Shown piece by piece: positions 53,647 to 62,846 of a DNA stretch of 64,000 nt (position 1 is the stretch's first letter; every line of letters starts with the position of its first letter). Source of the DNA: Palsa-89 sp963824345 (lineage in GTDB: Bacteria > Acidobacteriota > Terriglobia > Bryobacterales > Bryobacteraceae); assembly GCA_963824345.1 (NCBI GenBank), contig CAWGOZ010000006.1, positions 613,526 through 677,525 on the forward strand, given 5' to 3'. The notes below the pieces were generated by a model. That model saw nothing but the letters and a program-made list of their open reading frames with translations. It was not told the DNA's origin and searched no databases. The position numbers were made by a program, and so were the translations under genes.

Positions 53647-54645
53647 TCAAACACCCGCCGGCTGTTGCATCGTCATGCAGTGTAGCGTGCCAAGGCCGAG
53701 GACCAGGTCGCCGCAATAGATGCCGGCAACTTCGCGCGACGGAAACAACTTCGCCAGCGTGTTGAGCGCAATGCGGTCGTTCGGATCGTTGAAGGTGGGG
53801 ACCAGCACCAGGCCGTTGGCGATATAGAAATTGGCGTAGCTGGCGGGCAGGCGCTGGCCATCGAAGTAGACGGGCGCGGGCATGGGCAGCGTGACAATCC
53901 GCAATCCGGTGCGCTTCAGCAGGTTCAGATTTTGGCGCTGCGTTTCGTCGATCACGGTCACAATGGTTCTCTCGTCAACGAAACGCGCCACATCGTCAAT
54001 ATGGCCGTGCGTGTCGTCGCCCGCGATGCCCTGCTTCAGCCAGATGGTCCGCTGAATCCCGAGGTAATCGGCGAAGTATCGCTCCAGGTCCTCGCGTCCG
54101 AGGCCGGGATTCCGCACCTGAACCGTGGTGCTCAGCAGGCATTCTTCGGTGGTCAGCAGGAGGCCAGCGCCGTTGACGTCAATGCTGCCGCCTTCGAGCA
54201 CGATGCCAGGCTCGAACTGGAGAAGTTGAAGGCGCTTCGCCGCGCGGTTAGGGATGCGATTGTCGTCGCGCCAGTTTTCGTACTTGGCCCAGCCGTTGAA
54301 GAGCCAGTTGGTGATGGCGATTTCGCCTTTTTGGTTGCGCACGAAGATGGGACAATAATCGCGGGTCCAGCTTCGATTGGTGGGCCAGCGGAAGAACTGA
54401 ACCGCGGTCATATCCACGGCGTATTTCGCGAGAACCCGGCGGGCGCTGGCTTCGAGCGCGGCATCTTGCACCAGGATGCGGACTGTTTCAACCCGGGCCA
54501 GGCGCCGGACGATGTCGCCGTACACCCAGGGAATGGGTGCGAACTTTCCCGGCCAATCCGAGCGCTCGTGCGGCCAGGCCAGCCAGGTGGCTTCGTGCGG
54601 CTCCCACTCGGCCGGCATGCGAAATCCGAATTTGGCCGGACTCAA
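53647..54645 (-). CDS. aguA: Agmatine deiminase
   Basis: 332-residue enzyme that converts agmatine to N-carbamoylputrescine. I place the start at a TTG overlapping the aguB stop (TTGA), giving SPAKFGFRMPAEWEPHEATW, the normal family N-terminus; an ATG 27 bases later is the fallback. Active-site regions: NGWAKYENWRDDN, VLEGGSIDVNGAG, GDDTHGHIDDVARF, and the catalytic Cys in GLGTLHCMTMQQP near the C-terminus. With aguB it forms the plant-type putrescine route. Confidence 0.93.
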   Translation of the reverse strand: MSPAKFGFRMPAEWEPHEATWLAWPHERSDWPGKFAPIPWVYGDIVRRLARVETVRILVQDAALEASARRVLAKYAVDMTAVQFFRWPTNRSWTRDYCPIFVRNQKGEIAITNWLFNGWAKYENWRDDNRIPNRAAKRLQLLQFEPGIVLEGGSIDVNGAGLLLTTEECLLSTTVQVRNPGLGREDLERYFADYLGIQRTIWLKQGIAGDDTHGHIDDVARFVDERTIVTVIDETQRQNLNLLKRTGLRIVTLPMPAPVYFDGQRLPASYANFYIANGLVLVPTFNDPNDRIALNTLAKLFPSREVAGIYCGDLVLGLGTLHCMTMQQPAGV

Positions 54646-55541
54646 TCCAGCCACCGCTTCAGAATGGGCGCGTAGGCATCGATGCGGCGGTCGCGCAAAA
54701 AGGGCCAGCCCCGGCGAACTTCCTCCATGCGGCGGGGATCGCATTCCACGACGAGAATCTCTTCATCCGAAGTGGAGGCTTGGGCGATCACCTGGCCGAA
54801 CGGATCGGCTACGAAGGAAGAACCCCAGAATTCCAGGCCGTTGTCGGGCGGGCCTTCGAAGCCAACGCGATTCACGGCCGCCACATAAATGCCGTTGGCG
54901 ATGGCGTGCGCGCGCTGGATGGTTTTCCACGCATCCAATTGCGCGGCGCCGTATTGGGCTTTTTCCGAGGGGTGCCATCCGATGGCGGTTGGATAGAAGA
55001 GAATGTTGGCGCCGGCGAGGCTTGAAAGGCGCGCCGCCTCCGGATACCACTGATCCCAGCAAACCAGCACGCCCAGGCGCCCGAAGCGCGTGTCGAAGTT
55101 CACGAAGCCAAGGTCGCCGGGCGTGAAATAGAACTTCTCGAAGTACAGGGGATCGTCCGGGATGTGCATCTTGCGATAGATGCCTTCGATCTCGCCACCG
55201 GCGCCGATTACCGCCGCGGTGTTGTGATAGAGGCCCGCGCTACGCCGCTCGAAAAGCGAAGCGACGATGACAATGCCAAGCTCGCGCGCCACCTGGCCCA
55301 GTGTTTCGGTGGTAGGCCCGGGAATCGGCTCGGCCAGGGCAAACAGCTCGGCATTTTCTTCGCGGCAAAAGTACTGCGACCGGAACAGCTCCTGAAGGCA
55401 GACGATTTGCGCGCCACGGCCGGCGGCTTCGCGTATTCGCCACAGGGCCTTCTCGAGGTTTTCGTTGGGGTCCAACGCGCAGCTCATCTGCACCAGACCG
55501 ACACGGAACTTCTCCGCGTTCAAAGATTCCATGACTCCCAT
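54642..55541 (-). CDS. aguB: N-carbamoylputrescine amidase
   Basis: 299-residue nitrilase-superfamily enzyme. The catalytic triad is visible: Glu in LQELFRSQYFC, Lys in YRKMHIPDDP and Cys in VLVCWDQWYPEAAR. The Lys-region sequence with HIPDDPLYFEKFYFTPGD is characteristic of N-carbamoylputrescine amidases, which give putrescine, CO2 and ammonia. Start at 55541 or 55532. It lies directly before aguA, so the two-step conversion is one operon; putrescine could also be imported by the Pot system at 15-18 kb. Confidence 0.92.
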   Translation of the reverse strand: MGVMESLNAEKFRVGLVQMSCALDPNENLEKALWRIREAAGRGAQIVCLQELFRSQYFCREENAELFALAEPIPGPTTETLGQVARELGIVIVASLFERRSAGLYHNTAAVIGAGGEIEGIYRKMHIPDDPLYFEKFYFTPGDLGFVNFDTRFGRLGVLVCWDQWYPEAARLSSLAGANILFYPTAIGWHPSEKAQYGAAQLDAWKTIQRAHAIANGIYVAAVNRVGFEGPPDNGLEFWGSSFVADPFGQVIAQASTSDEEILVVECDPRRMEEVRRGWPFLRDRRIDAYAPILKRWLD

Positions 55542-55560
55542 TGTGCGCCACACGCGCTCG

Positions 55561-56295
55561 TCACATGTAAAGCCCACCGTTCACGTTCAGCACGTGCCCG
55601 GTGATATAGCGAGCCTCGTCGCTGGCCAGGAAGCGCACGGCCGCCGCGACATCTTCCGGCTGCCCGATGCGCTTCAAAGCGATATGGCCCACCAGGTTGT
55701 CCTTGAGCTCCTGCGACAATTTCTCCGTCATATCGGTCTCGATGAACCCCGGCGCGACGGCGTTGACGGTGATATTGCGGCTACCTATTTCTTGCGCCAG
55801 CGCCTTGGTTAATCCGATCAGACCGGCCTTCGACGCGACGTAATTGGCTTGTCCGGGGTTGCCCGTTTCGCCGACCACCGAAGAAATGTTGATGATGCGG
55901 CCCCAGCGCTCGCGCAGCATGGATTGCAACACTTGCTGGGATGCGAGAAACGACCCCGTCAGGTTGGTGGCCAGCACGCTATCCCAATCGTCTTTCTTCA
56001 TGCGCAGGGCCAGGCCGTCCTTGGTGATGCCGGCGTTGTTCACCAAAATCGCCACCGGGCCGAATTCGTTGGCGGTTTTCGCGAAGGCTTCACGAATGGA
56101 GTCGGCACTGGTCATGTCGATGGTGACGGCAAACGCCTCGCGTCCCTGGGCCCGAATCTGGGCGGCGAGCTCTTCCAACTGTGCAGTGCCGCGGGCCGCG
56201 AGCGCCACCCGCGCGCCCGCTTCCGACAGCGCCAGTGCACACGCCCGTCCAATGCCTCGGCTGGCGCCGGTGATGAAAGCGGTCCGATTTGTCAT
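55561..56295 (-). CDS. fabG: 3-oxoacyl-ACP reductase FabG
   Basis: 244-residue short-chain dehydrogenase. The NADPH loop is ITGASRGIGRACALAL, NNAGITKDGLALRM is the central strand, the catalytic Ser is in IINISSVVGETGNPGQ, and Tyr/Lys are in NYVASKAGL. The ending GHVLNVNGGLYM is the FabG signature. It reduces 3-oxoacyl-ACP in fatty-acid synthesis. I prefer the ATG at 56295 over a TTG 15 bases upstream. No other fab gene is near, so a dedicated role cannot be excluded. Confidence 0.92.
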   Translation of the reverse strand: MTNRTAFITGASRGIGRACALALSEAGARVALAARGTAQLEELAAQIRAQGREAFAVTIDMTSADSIREAFAKTANEFGPVAILVNNAGITKDGLALRMKKDDWDSVLATNLTGSFLASQQVLQSMLRERWGRIINISSVVGETGNPGQANYVASKAGLIGLTKALAQEIGSRNITVNAVAPGFIETDMTEKLSQELKDNLVGHIALKRIGQPEDVAAAVRFLASDEARYITGHVLNVNGGLYM

Positions 56296-56341
56296 GAGCT
56301 TGAATATCAATCATAGTAAAACTGGGCACTCGGCTCTTCCT

Positions 56342-57793
56342 ATGGCATACAGCGATCTGCGCGACTTCATCGAAGCGCTCGATAAGAGGAAAGAACTGAA
56401 AAGGATCTCGTTCGAAGTGGATCCGATTCTTGAAATCACCGAATTCGCGGATCGCGCGGTGAAGAACGGCGGCCCCGCGCTGCTATTCGAGAAACCGAAG
56501 GGCAGCCGCGTTCCGGTCTTGATCAACGCCTTCGCGAGTCTGCGAAGGATGGAACTGGCGCTGGAAGTGGATTCGGTGGAATCCATCGCGCAGCGCATCT
56601 ACGAATTTCTCGAGATGCGGATGCCGGAAGGCCTGATCGGCAAAATCAAGATGCTTCCCAAGCTGGCCGAAGTCGGGGCGTTTTTCCCGAAGATGGTTTC
56701 GAGCGGGCCATGCAAGGACATCGTTCGTCACGACAACATCTCTTTGAGCGAGTTTCCGATTCTGCATTGCTGGCCGCAGGACGGCGGACGATACATCACG
56801 CTTCCCATGGTGTTCTCGCGGAATCCGGACACCGGCAAGCGCAATTGCGGCTGCTACCGGATGCAGGTGTACGACGAGCGCACCACGGGCATGCATTGGC
56901 AGACGCATAAGCAGGGCGCCGAACATTATCGCCGTCTGCTGAAGGAAGGCAAGACCGCAAGAATGGACGTCGCCGTCGCGATAGGCGCCGATCCGGCGAC
57001 CATGTACTCGGCCATTCTGCCCCTGCCGCCGGACCTGGATGAAATGATGATGGCCGGATTCCTGCGCGGCAAACCGGTGGAGATGGTGAAGTGCGAGATG
57101 TCGGATCTGGAGGTGCCGGCCAACGCGGAGATCGTGCTGGAAGGCTATGTCGAGATCGGCGAAAAGCGCGTGGAGGGACCGTTCGGCGATCATACGGGCT
57201 TTTATTCACTGGAGGACGAGTACCCGGTGTTCCATGTGACGTGCGTGACGCAGCGCAAACATCCCATCTATGCGACGACAATTGTCGGTCCGCCGCCGAT
57301 GGAAGACTTCTATATGGGCAAGGCGGTGGAGCGCATTTTTCTGCCGCTGATGCGCCTGCAATTGCCCGAGATCCGCGATATTTCGATGCCGGCCGAGGGC
57401 GTGTTTCATAATCTGATCCTGGTTTCGATTCGCAAGTCGTATCCGCTGCACGCGCGCAAAGTGATGCACGCGATTTGGGGCCTGGGCCAGGCTATGTTCA
57501 GCAAATGCATCGTGGTGGTGGATGAGGAAGTGGACGTGCAGGACGTGCGCGAGGTGGCGTGGAAGGCGCTGAACAACATTGATCCGGAGCGCGACATCCA
57601 ATTTGTGCTGGGGCCGGTGGATTCGCTGGATCATGCCAGCCGCTTGCCCAATGTCGGATCGAAAATGGGAATCGACGCCACGCGCAAGTGGAAAGAGGAG
57701 GGGTTCGTGAGGCCGTGGCCGGATGTGATCGAAATGCCGGATGAGGTGAAGCAGCGCGTGAATCAACTATGGAAGAAGGCGGGGCTCGCGTAG
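56342..57793 (+). CDS. UbiD family decarboxylase
   Basis: 483-residue prenylated-FMN-dependent decarboxylase family member, start ATG 56342 (MAYSDLRDFIEALDKRKELK). Characteristic regions: EITEFADRAVKNGGPALLFE, DGGRYITLPMVFSRNPDTG, GNCG-type RNCGCYRMQVYDERTTGMHW, the VEGPFGDHTGFYS segment with active-site Glu and Asp, and ATTIVGPPPMEDFYMGKAVE. It probably acts in menaquinone/ubiquinone-type synthesis or aromatic acid decarboxylation. UbiX, which makes the cofactor, is not in the window. Divergent from fabG. Confidence 0.93.
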   Translation: MAYSDLRDFIEALDKRKELKRISFEVDPILEITEFADRAVKNGGPALLFEKPKGSRVPVLINAFASLRRMELALEVDSVESIAQRIYEFLEMRMPEGLIGKIKMLPKLAEVGAFFPKMVSSGPCKDIVRHDNISLSEFPILHCWPQDGGRYITLPMVFSRNPDTGKRNCGCYRMQVYDERTTGMHWQTHKQGAEHYRRLLKEGKTARMDVAVAIGADPATMYSAILPLPPDLDEMMMAGFLRGKPVEMVKCEMSDLEVPANAEIVLEGYVEIGEKRVEGPFGDHTGFYSLEDEYPVFHVTCVTQRKHPIYATTIVGPPPMEDFYMGKAVERIFLPLMRLQLPEIRDISMPAEGVFHNLILVSIRKSYPLHARKVMHAIWGLGQAMFSKCIVVVDEEVDVQDVREVAWKALNNIDPERDIQFVLGPVDSLDHASRLPNVGSKMGIDATRKWKEEGFVRPWPDVIEMPDEVKQRVNQLWKKAGLA

Positions 57794-57800
57794 CGGGGTC

Positions 57801-58790
57801 ATGACCGGCGCCCCAATTTTCATTGTGGGGAGTCCACGCAGCGGGACTACGCTGCTGAGCCGGATCCTGGACCGCCATCCCGCGGTCGCTATCTGCGGAG
57901 AGACGCACTTCCATCGGCTCGTGTATCTGCGGCGCAAGGCCTTCGGCGATCTGAGCGATCTGGCTAACCGCCGGCGGCTGATCGCCGAATATATGTCCAG
58001 CCGGCACATCCGGCGAGCCGGGCTCGACACGCCCAAGTTCGCCGAACGGCTTTCGCGCGATGCCACCAGTTACAGAGCCATGTTTACTGCCATTCTGAGC
58101 TATTACGCGGAGACGCAAGGCAAGCCGCGCTGCGGTGAGAAGACTCCCCAGCACGCCTTCTTCCTGGAGACGCTCTGCCAGTGGTTTCCGAATGCGGTGA
58201 TTCTTCATATGATTCGGGACCCCCGCGCAGTGGTGGCTTCGTTGCAGCGCGCGGTGTGGTCTCCGGGCAGCGTGGTGATAAATGCGCGCACATGGTTGAA
58301 GCACAGCCGGGCGGTGCGTCTATTTCGTGGCAGGCCTGGCTATCTCGAAGTTCGATATGAAGCGCTGGTAACGAACCCCGCTAGCGAGCTGCGCAGAATC
58401 TGCGATCTGATCGGCGAAGAATACTCGCCTTTGATGCTGCAACCGGAAGCGGTCTTCACTGCAAACACCAAGGCTTCTAGGCGATCGCTGGCCGCGGTAA
58501 CTTCCGAGCGGCTGGACGTTTGGCGGAGCGAGCTGACGGCGGCACAAGTGGGACAAATCGAATGGGTGCTGGGTCCCGAGCTGGAAAGCTTCGGGTATAT
58601 GCGCAGCGCGGAGCCGGCGTCGGCGTTCACCGTACTGCGGGGGGTCAGTTACGCGGCCTTCGACTACGGCCGGTTCGTGATTGCCCGGCTGCCGGCGGTT
58701 TGGTATCGCCTCGGGGCGCAAACCAAGATCGCAAAATTCGAGCGCTGGGCCGACCCCAAAAGTCTTCGGAGAGGTGCCAGACGGCCGTAG
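57801..58790 (+). CDS. Sulfotransferase family protein
   Basis: 329 residues. The PAPS 5'-phosphosulfate loop is FIVGSPRSGTTLLSRILDRH near residue 8, and the 3'-phosphate site is HMIRDPRAVVASLQRAVW near 135. GEKTPQHAFFLETL and LEVRYEALVTNPASELRRIC are other family blocks. Acceptor unknown; bacterial members sulfate polysaccharides, lipids or small metabolites. It starts seven bases after the UbiD gene on the same strand and ends just before tRNA-His. Confidence 0.9.
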   Translation: MTGAPIFIVGSPRSGTTLLSRILDRHPAVAICGETHFHRLVYLRRKAFGDLSDLANRRRLIAEYMSSRHIRRAGLDTPKFAERLSRDATSYRAMFTAILSYYAETQGKPRCGEKTPQHAFFLETLCQWFPNAVILHMIRDPRAVVASLQRAVWSPGSVVINARTWLKHSRAVRLFRGRPGYLEVRYEALVTNPASELRRICDLIGEEYSPLMLQPEAVFTANTKASRRSLAAVTSERLDVWRSELTAAQVGQIEWVLGPELESFGYMRSAEPASAFTVLRGVSYAAFDYGRFVIARLPAVWYRLGAQTKIAKFERWADPKSLRRGARRP

Positions 58791-58856
58791 CGGGAGGCAT
58801 GGCGCCCGGCCGAAACGAAAGCATTATCGGGAGAATGTTAAACTGGTGTAGCATAC

Positions 58857-58934
58857 GGCGGCTGTAGCTCAGTTGGTAGTAGCGCCAGATTGTGGTTCTG
58901 GATGTCGTGGGTTCAAATCCCACCAGCCGCCCCA
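58857..58934 (+). tRNA. tRNA-His (anticodon GUG)
   Basis: 78 bases including the extra G at -1 (58857), which faces C73, the mark of histidine tRNA. The acceptor arms GCGGCTG (58858-58864) and CAGCCGC (58924-58930) pair fully; CCA is encoded. The anticodon loop TTGTGGT sits on stem CCAGA/TCTGG. T-arm GTGGG/CCCAC. An IS481 remnant begins about ten bases after the 3' end. Confidence 0.97.
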
Positions 58935-58944
58935 GGCACAGGCG

Positions 58945-59738
58945 GGCCGAGTGGCTTCTTTCTTCAAGGTCAAGTGCATGCGCTCATGGCGGCCGTTCTG
59001 CTGCGGATGACCGGGACGGATGCGTTCGATGCTGATGCCCAGACGCAGCCACCAGACCGAGAGCCTGGAGAGATTGAAAAGCCCGTTGGGCGAAGCGAAA
59101 GGAACGCCGTTATCGGAACGGATCGCTTGCGGTAAACCACGTTCTTTGAAAAGGCGCTCAAAGGCAGTAAAAGCGGTCTTTTCGGCATTGGATTCCAGGG
59201 CCTCGCACAGCAGCAAATAGCGCGAAGCGTGATCGGTGACCGTGAGTGGATAACAGTAGCGCCGGTCGCCGAGCATGAACTCGCCCTTATAGTCGGTGCA
59301 CCACAGTGCGTTCGGTTGTAAACCCTCTGAAAGAGGCGTCCCTTCGGTATGGGTGCGCGATCGCCTGGCGCGGGTCACTAACCCATGACGATCCAGGATG
59401 GCGTGAATCGTGCTGCGTGCCGGAACCTTCACTTCGCTCGGCAGCCGTCTGAGGAGGCGCTCCCGGATCTTGCGGGCGCCCCAATTGGGTTTCTCGTGCT
59501 TGGCCGCTACGATGGCCGCTTCGATTTGCTCGGGCAGTTGGTTGGCATAGCGATGGGGGCGCCTGGCACGATCCGTGAGCCCCTCCAACCCGCATTCTTC
59601 ATAGCGCTCGAAGATCTTGTAGCCGGTCTTGCGAGAGATCTGAAACTCGCGGCACAGCGCGGCCATGCTCTCGCCGTCTTTGAGCCGAATCACGAATCGT
59701 ATACGTTCGTCCATAACAGAACTTTCCTTCCATGGCAT
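58945..59738 (-). pseudogene. IS481-family transposase, 3'-truncated
   Basis: The reading frame gives about 265 transposase residues before running into the antisense strand of tRNA-His. An N-terminal helix-turn-helix (MAALCREFQISRKTGYKIFE) and the rve domain with the catalytic acids (ALWCTDYKGEF, AIRSDNGVPFAS, QNGRHERMHLTL) are intact, but the usual last 80-100 residues after KKEATRPA are missing. The stop codon lies inside the tRNA gene at 58869, so the deletion is certain. The element cannot complete a normal transposase. Confidence 0.85.
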
Positions 59739-59769
59739 CCCACTTCCCGCCCCCTTCCAGGCAAAAAAG

Positions 59770-59846
59770 TGTAACCCATGTCTCCGGAACGTTCTGTTAC
59801 CTATGTCTCAGGCCGCACACTGTGTCCGACCCGGAGACATGGGTAA
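59770..59846. repeat. Three copies of an IS-end 18-base motif
   Basis: TGTAACCCATGTCTCCGG at 59770-59787, TGTTACCTATGTCTCAGG at 59795-59812, and the inverse complement CCGGAGACATGGGTAACA at 59829-59846. They are spaced about 17-25 bases apart between the transposase start and the outer end of the element. Probably transposase binding sites; alternatively the end of a second, nested element. Confidence 0.65.
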
Positions 59847-60103
59847 CAGGATGTACCTACGAGAAATTGCTGCGCGTTAGTGCGGCTTGGCGATCCCGCT
59901 CCAAATCTTCGGAGGCTCTCCGGGCGACGGATTCAATTCCTTCGGATCTGGCGGCGTCGCGAGCGGCTGAAGGAAACGGTTTCGCGCTGCCTGCTTGGCT
60001 CTTCCTTTGTCCTTTAGCTTGGCAACCAGTGGATTCCAAGAATCCTTGCCATCAATTTCTCTGGGACGGTTCTTTTTCGCCTGGCCGCAAGGATCGGAGT
60101 GAC
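59847..60103. other. Intergenic between IS remnant and kdpC
   Basis: No complete gene. On the minus strand a frame without a start codon could encode WNPLVAKLKDKGRAKQAARN and EPPKIWSGIAKPH before a stop near 59879. It may be the end of a small protein whose start was lost, or chance. A kdpD sensor kinase, usual after kdpC, is absent here. Confidence 0.35.
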
Positions 60104-60682
60104 TTACTTCTTCGGAAACTGTTGGTCCAGCGCCAGGTTGAGCTTGAGCACGTTGACTCGCGGCTCGCCGAGCAGTCCAAGATCCGGTGACTTGACGTAT
60201 TGAGCAACGAATTGACCGAGCTGATCCGCGGAAATGCCGCGGGCTTTTGCTACGCGCGCCGTCTGCGCCTGGGCCGAGGCCGGGCTTATCTCCGGATCCA
60301 GGCCGCTGCCAGACGCAGTCAGCAAGTCAGCCGGGATTGGCCCACGATAGCCCGGGTTCTCTTTGTGGAACTTGTCCACCGACGCCTTCACGCGATCGAT
60401 CAGCTTTTGATTGGTGGGACCATAATTAAAGCCGCCCGAAGCAGTTGGATCATAGCCATCGTTCCCGCGGCCGACGGACGTGCCTGGAAATATTCGCGCT
60501 TGGTGAAGTTTTGCCCGATCAGTTCGGAGCCGATCACCTGGCCGTTCCGGGTGATCAGGCTGCCATTCGCCTGGCGCGGAAACAGGACCTGCGAGATGCC
60601 CGTAACGGCCAGCGGATACACCACGCCCAGCAGGATGGTCATGAAAATCTTAATTCGAAGTGCGGGTAAAAGTTGCGCACAT
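60104..60682 (-). pseudogene. kdpC: Potassium-transporting ATPase subunit C, frameshifted
   Basis: About 192 residues when two single-base errors are allowed. The ATG at 60682 follows AGGAG by nine bases; one extra base right after it and one missing base near 60455 break the frame. In sequence order: QLLPALRIKIF, the membrane helix MTILLGVVYPLAVTGISQVL, SLITRNGQVIGSELIGQNF, FNYGPTNQKLIDRVKASV and the end GLLGEPRVNVLKLNLALDQQ. KdpC helps potassium binding in the Kdp complex. Indels do not damage the encoded protein order. Confidence 0.87.
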
Positions 60683-60707
60683 AATCGTTTTCTCCTGGCT
60701 TTGCCTC

Positions 60708-62843
60708 TTACGCGAAATGAAACATCACAAGCAATTGATCGATGGCCCAGATGCCGGGAAACGGCACGATGATTCCGCCGAGCCCGTAGATCAGCAGATT
60801 GCGCCGCAGCAGGCGGCCGCATCGGGCCGGTATTTCACGCCGCGCAAGGCCAGCGGAACCAGCGCAATGATGATCAGCGCGTTGAAAATCACGGCCGCCA
60901 GAACGGCGCTCTGCGGCGTGTGCAGATCCATGATGTTCAGCTTCTCGAGCGCCGGATACGTCGCCATGAACATGGCCGGAATGATCGCGAAATATTTGGC
61001 GACGTCGTTGGCGATGGAAAACGTGGTCAGCGCGCCGCGCGTGATCAGCAACTGCTTGCCGATGGCGACCATTTCAATCAGCTTGGTCGGATTGCTGTCC
61101 AGGTCCACCATGTTGCCGGCTTCCTTGGCGGCCATGGTGCCGGTATTCATGGCCAGGCCGACGTCGGCCTGCGCCAGCGCGGGGGCGTCGTTGGTGCCAT
61201 CGCCGGTCATGGCGACCAGGCGCCCTGCCGCCTGTTCCTTCTTGATGTATTCCAGCTTGTCTTTGGGCGTGGCCTGCGCCAGAAAATCGTCCACGCCGGC
61301 TTCGGCGGCGATGGCGGCCGCGGTCAGAGGATTATCGCCGGTGATCATGACGGTGCGGATTCCCATGGCGCGCAGCTGCCCGATGCGCTCCTTCATGCCG
61401 CCCTTGACGATGTCTTTCAGATGGATGACGCCCGAGCACGCGGTCGCCATCGGCGACGGCGAGCGGCGTGCCGCCGGTGCGCGAAATCCGGTCGCTCATG
61501 TCCTGGAAATCTCCGGGAACTTCGCCGCCCTGCTCGTCCACGAAATTGGCGATGGCTTCGGTGGCGCCTTTGCGCAGTTGCGCGTCCTTCGATATCGACG
61601 CCGCTCATGCGGGTGTAGGCCGAGAACGGAATGAAGCTGGCGTCGTGCTCCGGAATGTTCGCGGCCGCGCAGGCCATACTTCTCTTTGGCCAGCACCACG
61701 ACCGAGCGGCCTTCGGGAGTTTCGTCGGCCAGGCTGGAAAGCTGCGCGGCGTCGGCCAGTTCCTCGTCGCTGACGCCGGTGATAGCAAGAAATTCCACCG
61801 CCTGCCGGTTGCCCAGCGTGATGGTGCCGGTCTTGTCCAGCAGCAGCGTGTTCACGTCGCCCGAGGCTTCGACGGCCTTGCCGCTCATGGCCAGAACGTT
61901 GTGCTGCATCACGCGATCCATGCCCGCGATGCCGATGGCGGAGAGCAATCCGCCGATGGTGGTCGGGATCAGGCAGACCAGCAGCGAAACCAGCACGGCC
62001 ACGCTGGGCACGGTGCCGGCGCCGGCCTGCGCCACGCTGAAGACGGCGAACGGCTGCAGCGTCACCACGGCCAGCAGGAAGATCAGCGTCAGGCCGGCGA
62101 TCAGGATGTTCAGCGCGATTTCGTTGGGCGTCTTCTGCCGCTCGGCGCCTTCCACCAGCGCGATCATGCGGTCCAGAAATGTCTCGCCCGGATTGGAGGT
62201 GATCCGGATCTTGATCTGATCGGACAGCACCTTGGTGCCGCCGGTGACGGCGCTGCGGTCGCCGCCGGATTCGCGAATCACGGGCGCGCTTTCGCCGGTG
62301 ATCACGGATTCGTCCACGGTGGCGATGCCGTCGATGACTTCGCCGTCGCCGGGAATCAGGTCGCCGGCGTCGCAGATCACCACGTCGCCCGCGCGCAAAG
62401 CCGGAGGCCGGCACTTCCTCGATCTTGCCGGACGCGTTCAGCCGCTTGGCCATGGCGTCGGTCTTGGTCTTGCGCAGGGTGTCGGCCTGCGCCTTGCCGC
62501 GCGCTTCCGCCATGGCTTCGGCGAAGTTCGCGAACAGCACCGTGAACCACAGCCAGAGCGCGATCTGGAGGCCGAATCCAGGCCGCCGCGCCGGTGAAGA
62601 TGTCGCGGATCAGAAGAATACGGTGGTGAGCGCCGCGCCCACTTCCACCACGAACATCACCGGATTCTTCGCCAGCGTGACGCGGGTTCAGCTTCACGAA
62701 GGACTCCTTGATCGCGCGCCCGACGATCTCGCGGATCGAACAACGGCCGCGCGCGCGCCAGCTTCTTGGGAATCAGCGAAGTCGGAATCGTCCTGCTGAG
62801 GCGGGTTCGGTGCGGCTTGAGGAGTGGTAGACATTGGTGCCAT
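60708..62843 (-). pseudogene. kdpB: Potassium-transporting ATPase subunit B, many frameshifts
   Basis: P-type ATPase of about 710 residues, readable only by changing frame at least eight times (near 62740, 62690, 62610, 62577, 62397, 61675, 61593, 61437, 60831). All key blocks survive: TGESAPV, the phosphorylated Asp in LLLDKTGTITLGN, the nucleotide-binding EGRSVVVLAKEKYG, MITGDNPLTAAAIA and TGDGTNDAPALAQADVG. The ATG at 62843 is three bases after the kdpA stop; the stop is at 60708, just before kdpC. Function: ATP-driven high-affinity K+ uptake. Confidence 0.9.
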
Positions 62844-62846
62844 GAC

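Larger units (their letters stand above)
58945..59846 (-). mobile_element. IS481-family element, right-side remnant
   Basis: Remnant with the transposase start side intact. The outer end at 59846 begins, read on the minus strand, with TGTTACCCATGTCTCCGG, matching the usual IS481 terminal sequence. The other end is lost at the tRNA-His 3' flank near 58945. Subterminal copies of the same 18-base motif occur inside this end. No target duplication can be tested because one end is missing. Confidence 0.75.

Noticed and set aside
58869..58944. Transposase C-terminal extension reading NPRHPEPQSG
   Set aside because: This is the translated antisense of tRNA-His, a common artefact, and not part of the transposase.
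59857..60039. 60-codon minus-strand frame rich in Arg, Ala and Ser
   Set aside because: It starts with a poorly placed TTG, and another frame of the same DNA looks equally protein-like; neither can be supported as a gene.
60660..61634. 324-codon plus-strand frame in the Kdp region
   Set aside because: It is the antisense of kdpB, whose P-type ATPase motifs are on the minus strand. It looks long only because the true frames are broken by indels.
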